Position numbers and translations under genes: made by a program. From an uncultured Lachnospiraceae bacterium (GTDB lineage: Bacteria > Bacillota > Clostridia > Lachnospirales > Lachnospiraceae): a DNA stretch of 17,626 nt. Of this stretch, positions 13,697 through 17,626 are shown one piece after another. The notes under the pieces were generated by a model. It searched no databases. It saw only the letters and a program-made list of their open reading frames with translations, and was not told the origin of the DNA. How positions within the stretch are numbered: position 1 is the first letter of the stretch; each line of letters starts with the position of its first letter. The stretch is from positions 1 through 17,626 of the forward strand of contig CADBOW010000001.1 in NCBI GenBank assembly GCA_902796375.1. The letters are read 5' to 3'.

Positions 13697-13841
13697 GACA
13701 TTTTTCTAAAATTGAATAATATTCTGTCATATTTGCGATTTTGTATAATGATAAAAAACATCTCGAAGTTTATAGTATTCATTGATTAGAAATGTGAGTT
13801 TTTAATCACGTATCTTATCTAATTTGGAGGTGTTTTTTTTC
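13697..13841 (+). promoter_or_regulatory. MMPL upstream region: possible promoter and dyads
   Basis: This 145-bp AT-rich gap has a TATAAT at 13744-13749 without a convincing -35, and a second weak -10 (TATAGT, 13771-13776). The odd dyad GAATA-A-TATTC lies at 13714-13724. TTTCTAA (13703-13709) and TTAGAAA (13786-13792) resemble the half-sites of the inverted repeat in front of the TetR gene but are about 75 bp apart. No terminator for the TetR gene was seen. Confidence 0.4.
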
Positions 13842-15941
13842 ATGAAAGGCTTTGGACATGCAGTTGTAAAGCTGCGGGTTCCGATCCTGGTGCTGGCGGT
13901 TCTGTTACTGATACCGGCAGCCATCGGGTATCTGAATACCAGAACCAACTATGATATCCTATCCTACCTGCCGAAGGAGATCGAGACCATGAAAGGGCAG
14001 GAAATCCTTGCAGAGGATTTCGGGACGGGCGCTTTCTCTCTTATCATTACGGAAGGAACGAAGGATAAGGAGATCAAGCGGATGGCTGAGCAGATGGAGC
14101 AGGTGGAGCATGTGAAAAAGGTGCTCTGGTACGGCTCTCTTCTGGATGTCTCCATTCCGGTGGAGCTGCTTCCGTCCAAGTATACGGATATCCTCAAGAA
14201 CGGGGATGCGGTCCTGATGATCGCGATCTATGACAGCACCATGTCTTCGGACGATACCATGCAGGCCATCGAGGAGATGCGGAAGATCACAAATGATCAG
14301 ACGTATATCAGCGGTATGTCGGCGATCGTGGTTGATACCAAGAATCTGTCGGACGAGGAAGTTCCCATGTATGTTCTGATCGCAAGTGTCCTGTGTCTGA
14401 TCATTCTGACCGTGACCATGGATTCCTTCCTGATCCCCGTGATGTTCCTTCTGAGTATCGGCTTTGCGGTTATTTACAACCTGGGATCCAATTTCATACA
14501 GGGAGAGATATCCTACCTTACGAAGGCTCTGGCTGCCGTGCTTCAGCTGGCGGTTACCATGGACTATTCCATCTTCCTCTGGCACAGTTATACGGCGGAG
14601 AAGGAAGTGTCCCACGGAAATAAACAGGAAGCCATGGCAAACGCCATTAATGAGACTCTGGTTTCCGTAGTAGGCAGCTCCATCACAACCGTGGCCGGCT
14701 TCGTGGCTTTGATGTTCATGAGCTTTACCATGGGTCTGGATATGGGTATTGTCATGGCCAAGGGAGTTATCATCGGCGTGATCTGCTGTGTAACGATCCT
14801 TCCTTCCATGATCCTGCTTCTGGACAAGGCCATTGAGAAGACCACGCACAAGGCGTTGATGCCGGACTTCACCAAGGCAAGCAAATGGATCGTGAAGCAT
14901 TTCTATATCGGTCTGATCCTGTTTGCCGCACTGATCGTCCCGGCCTACTATGGTCAGTCTCATAATGAAGTATATTACAATCTGGATTCCTCGCTTCCGA
15001 AGGATCTGGAGTGTATCGTGGCAAGTGAGAAGCTGCAGGAGAAGTTTAATATGAACTCGACCCACATGGTCCTGATGGACAGTAATGTGGATTCCAAGGC
15101 AGTCAATCATTTTGCGGATGAGGTGAAGAAGATCAAGGGCGTTAAATCCGTCGTGGGACTGGATTCCATCCTCGGCCCCATGTTCCCGCGGGAGATCGTT
15201 CCGAAGAAGCTTCAGGATATCCTGGATAACGGGGAGTATAAGCTGATCTTCGTTATGTCGGAATATCGTGTGGCTACGGATGAGGTCAATGCCCAATGCG
15301 ATGCCATTAACGAGGTCCTGGATAAATATGATAATTCCGGTATGCTGATCGGAGAAGCTCCGTGTACCCAGGATCTGATCAAGATCACGGATCACGATTT
15401 CAACGTTGTAAACCTGGTATCCATCCTTCTGGTCGGTGCCATCATACTGGTGGTGTTCCGGTCCATTTCACTTCCGGTACTGCTGGTTGCAGTGATCGAG
15501 TTTGCGATCTTCATCAATATGGGAATTCCGTATTATACAGGAACGGTACTTCCCTTTGTGGCATCCATCGTTATCGGAACCATACAGCTGGGATCCACGG
15601 TAGACTATGCGATCCTGATGACCACGAAATACAAAGGGGCCCGGATCTCGGGCTGTGGAAAGAAGGAAGCTGTCGAAAATGCATTGGCCGGTTCCATGGC
15701 ATCCATTATCGTCAGTGCGCTTTCCTTCTTTGCCGCGACCATCGGTGTCGGCATGTATTCGAGAATAGATATGATCGGTGCTCTCTGTTCTATCATGGCA
15801 AGAGGCGCTATGATCAGTATGGTAGTTGTTATTTTCCTTCTTCCGGCGGTGCTGCGTGTGTTTGATCCGGTGATCATCCGCACATCCATGGGCTTCCGCG
15901 GAGTAACGAGGGTGGAGAAAGAAGAAAGGCAGGAGAGTTGA
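13842..15941 (+). CDS. MMPL-family RND transporter
   Basis: A 699-residue membrane pump with two homologous halves, each with one N-terminal membrane segment, an extracytoplasmic domain, then a bundle of about five segments (about 12 in all). The paired proton-relay motifs of MMPL proteins are seen in both halves: Asp241-Tyr242 (VTMDYSIFLWHSY) and Asp588-Tyr589 (STVDYAILMTTKY). Such pumps use the proton gradient to export lipids, siderophores or drugs. The ATG at 13842 is chosen over an in-frame TTG at 13824 because GGAGGTG (13826-13832) lies 9 nt upstream of it; an upstream start would place the site inside the coding region. A lipoprotein gene starts 1 nt after the stop, so the two form a module, probably under the TetR regulator. 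Confidence 0.95.
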   Translation: MKGFGHAVVKLRVPILVLAVLLLIPAAIGYLNTRTNYDILSYLPKEIETMKGQEILAEDFGTGAFSLIITEGTKDKEIKRMAEQMEQVEHVKKVLWYGSLLDVSIPVELLPSKYTDILKNGDAVLMIAIYDSTMSSDDTMQAIEEMRKITNDQTYISGMSAIVVDTKNLSDEEVPMYVLIASVLCLIILTVTMDSFLIPVMFLLSIGFAVIYNLGSNFIQGEISYLTKALAAVLQLAVTMDYSIFLWHSYTAEKEVSHGNKQEAMANAINETLVSVVGSSITTVAGFVALMFMSFTMGLDMGIVMAKGVIIGVICCVTILPSMILLLDKAIEKTTHKALMPDFTKASKWIVKHFYIGLILFAALIVPAYYGQSHNEVYYNLDSSLPKDLECIVASEKLQEKFNMNSTHMVLMDSNVDSKAVNHFADEVKKIKGVKSVVGLDSILGPMFPREIVPKKLQDILDNGEYKLIFVMSEYRVATDEVNAQCDAINEVLDKYDNSGMLIGEAPCTQDLIKITDHDFNVVNLVSILLVGAIILVVFRSISLPVLLVAVIEFAIFINMGIPYYTGTVLPFVASIVIGTIQLGSTVDYAILMTTKYKGARISGCGKKEAVENALAGSMASIIVSALSFFAATIGVGMYSRIDMIGALCSIMARGAMISMVVVIFLLPAVLRVFDPVIIRTSMGFRGVTRVEKEERQES

Positions 15942-15942
15942 T

Positions 15943-17626
15943 ATGAGAAAAATGATGAGACAAAGGATTCTTGCAGGCACTGTATCGATCGCCATGCTGC
16001 TGAGTCTTATAGCCTGCGGAACAGAAGAAAAGAAAGCAGATAAGAATACTGCTTCCGACGGACAGGAGAATACCACCGAAGCGGTTCTTACGGACGCGGA
16101 TGAGGAGCTGGCGGATCTGATGGATGTATCCTTCAATCTGGACGGGATCATGGACGGAGAGAAGGATGAGACGGTATATGTAATGGCCGATGCTCTGGGA
16201 AATAAGAATTCCGTGGTGGTCAGCGAATGGCTGAAGAACAGCAAGGGTGAAGCTACGATTAAGGATCGGTCAAATCTGACGGAGATCGAAAATGTAAAAG
16301 GAGACGAAACCTTTACCCAGGACGGTGAGAATCTTACCTGGCAGGCAAACGGAAATCCGATCTATTATCAGGGAAAATCCGACCGGGACATTCCCGTAGG
16401 CGTGAAGGTATCCTATTCTCTGGACGGAAATCAGGTTGCACCGGAACAGCTTGCAGGTGCCAAGGGCAAGGTGAAGATCCGTTTTGATTATGAGAATAAG
16501 GCAAAGGAGGGCGATGTATATGCACCGTTCCTCTGTGCCACCGGTATCCTGTTGGATGGTGAGAATTTCTCCGATGTAGAGGTTTCCAGCGGAAAGGTGA
16601 TCGGAGACGGAAGCCGGTTCATCGTGATCGGACTTGCCATGCCGGGTCTGGAAGAAAGCCTGGATATGAAGGAGCTGGAGCTGAATATTCCTTCCTATGT
16701 GGAAGTGACGGCAAATGCCACCAGCTTCAGCATGGATATGTCATTAACCTTCGCTACTCCGCTTGTTTTTCCGGAGGATGCGATCAATGTCAATCTGGAT
16801 GAACTGAAGACAAAGGTTCATGATAAGGCATCGCAGTTTGAAGATGGTATGAATAAGCTGGCGGATGGTGTTGCAACCTATACCGATGGCGTAAAGAAGC
16901 TGTCCGGCGGGATCAATCAGGTGAACAACGGTGCAAAGCAGCTTTCCAACGGTGCCAAGGAGCTGGCAAAAGGAGCGAATAGCGCCAAGGACGGAGCCTC
17001 CAAGCTGGCAGACGGAGCAAATAAGCTGAATAACGCAGTGAAGGATATGAATCTTCCAAGTGTGGACGCAAGTTCCACCAAGGTTACGGATGAGCAGAAG
17101 AAGCAGGCAACCAAGGAGATCCAGAAGTCCGTGGAAGAGAAGGGAGTCTCACAGAGTCAGGTTTCGGATGCCATGACGAAGGGTGCTAAGGATGCACTTT
17201 CGGCAGCACCTTCCTTCGGAAAGCTTTCCAAGGATGGAATGACAACCAAGCAGCAGGAGGCGGCCATCACCAAGGAAGCGGCGGAAGCCGGGAAAGCCTC
17301 CGTTACAGACGAGCTGAAGGAATCCATTGCCAAGGATGCGGCTGAGGCAGGAAAGGCATCCGTTACAGATGATCTGAAGAAATCCATCGCCAAGGATGCG
17401 ACCGAGAAAGGAAAGGCATCGGTTACGGATGAACTGAAGGAATCCATCGCCAAGGATGCGGCTGAGGTAGGAAAGGCATCGGTTACGGATGAACTGAAGA
17501 AATCCATAGCCAAGGAAGCAGCCGAGAAAGGAAAGGCATCGGTTACGGATGAGCTGAAGAAGTCCATCGCCAAGGACGCGGCTGAGAAAGGAAAGGCAGC
17601 GGTTACGGATGAGCTGAAGAAGTCCA
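15943..17626 (+). CDS. Lipoprotein with YhgE/Pip-like repeats and 20-residue tandem repeats (3' partial)
   Basis: The frame is open from ATG 15943 to the window end (561 codons) and has no stop. AGGAGAG (15931-15937) lies 5 nt upstream. A signal peptide ends in a lipobox LIAC with Cys25, so the protein should be anchored to the outer membrane face. Residues 30-60 are a polar linker; 60-290 form an outer domain of beta-rich type; about 300-365 holds Asp/Asn-Gly heptad-like repeats (LADGVATYTDGVKKLSGG, LSNGAKELAKGA), as in YhgE/Pip proteins near MMPL pumps. Residues 442-561 are six copies of a 20-residue helical repeat, IAKDAAEKGKASVTDELKKS. Members often end in membrane segments, which would lie beyond the window. 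It is probably the partner of the MMPL pump. Confidence 0.9.
   Translation, partial: MRKMMRQRILAGTVSIAMLLSLIACGTEEKKADKNTASDGQENTTEAVLTDADEELADLMDVSFNLDGIMDGEKDETVYVMADALGNKNSVVVSEWLKNSKGEATIKDRSNLTEIENVKGDETFTQDGENLTWQANGNPIYYQGKSDRDIPVGVKVSYSLDGNQVAPEQLAGAKGKVKIRFDYENKAKEGDVYAPFLCATGILLDGENFSDVEVSSGKVIGDGSRFIVIGLAMPGLEESLDMKELELNIPSYVEVTANATSFSMDMSLTFATPLVFPEDAINVNLDELKTKVHDKASQFEDGMNKLADGVATYTDGVKKLSGGINQVNNGAKQLSNGAKELAKGANSAKDGASKLADGANKLNNAVKDMNLPSVDASSTKVTDEQKKQATKEIQKSVEEKGVSQSQVSDAMTKGAKDALSAAPSFGKLSKDGMTTKQQEAAITKEAAEAGKASVTDELKESIAKDAAEAGKASVTDDLKKSIAKDATEKGKASVTDELKESIAKDAAEVGKASVTDELKKSIAKEAAEKGKASVTDELKKSIAKDAAEKGKAAVTDELKKS
17266..17625 (+). repeat. 60-bp coding tandem repeat, 6 visible copies
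   Basis: Six 60-bp units (17266, 17326, 17386, 17446, 17506 and 17566 as starts) encode IAKDAAEKGKASVTDELKKS with small changes, mostly Glu/Lys and Ala/Val swaps. The unit is in frame, and the array probably continues past the right edge. The first unit is the most diverged. Confidence 0.95.

Noticed and set aside
13959..15395. Long minus-strand ORF (478 codons) opposite the MMPL gene
   Set aside because: Its product is His/Asp/Gln-rich with no recognisable domain, it has no ribosome site, and the + strand frame encodes a clear MMPL pump. It is a shadow of codon bias.

Overview
The window looks like chromosomal DNA of a low-to-moderate GC Gram-positive anaerobe of the Clostridia, most likely a Lachnospiraceae relative. 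This is inferred from the strong AGGAGG-type ribosome binding sites, the SigA-like promoters, several TTG starts, and the gene families present: an EnvC-like M23 hydrolase, an MMPL pump with a lipoprotein partner, CvfB, LemA and EcsA-like ABC exporters. No rRNA, tRNA, phage, transposon or CRISPR array was seen. Both window ends lie inside coding tandem repeats, so the first and last genes are cut.

Region 1 (1-3784, + strand): the 3' part of a Q/P-rich repeat membrane protein, then a Dabb-domain protein and a GlgX-type glycogen debranching enzyme. Region 2 (3800-6252, + strand): a perfect-consensus SigA promoter starts a tight cluster of an unrecognised 119-aa protein, a CvfB-like S1 RNA-binding protein with a TTG start, RidA and a two-TM protein of unknown function. 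It closes with a 23-bp-stem hairpin. Region 3 (6301-10242): a secreted coiled-coil M23 peptidase (- strand) diverges from a two-gene ABC exporter (+ strand). The 205-bp spacer holds a good promoter for the peptidase, a sequence matching the WalR consensus at its likely transcription start, and a perfect 16-bp palindrome ahead of the ABC genes.

Region 4 (10340-12963, - strand): a LemA-like membrane protein, an OmpR-type response regulator and a HAMP-less histidine kinase, transcribed in that order with a 4-bp overlap and a 3-bp gap. A 34/35-bp repeat with small hairpins separates this operon from the convergent ABC genes. Region 5 (13100-17626, + strand): a TetR-family regulator, divergent from the LemA operon across an inverted repeat that contains both -10 elements, then an MMPL-family RND transporter and a long lipoprotein with YhgE/Pip-like repeats. 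The lipoprotein ends in six or more copies of a 20-residue repeat and runs off the window.

Most of the window concerns the cell envelope: wall hydrolysis, export, surface lipoproteins and envelope sensing. No clear new defence or mobile system is visible. The points most worth following are the WalR-like box at the M23 gene, the LemA/two-component operon, the MMPL-lipoprotein module with its repeat tail, and the small orphan paired with CvfB.
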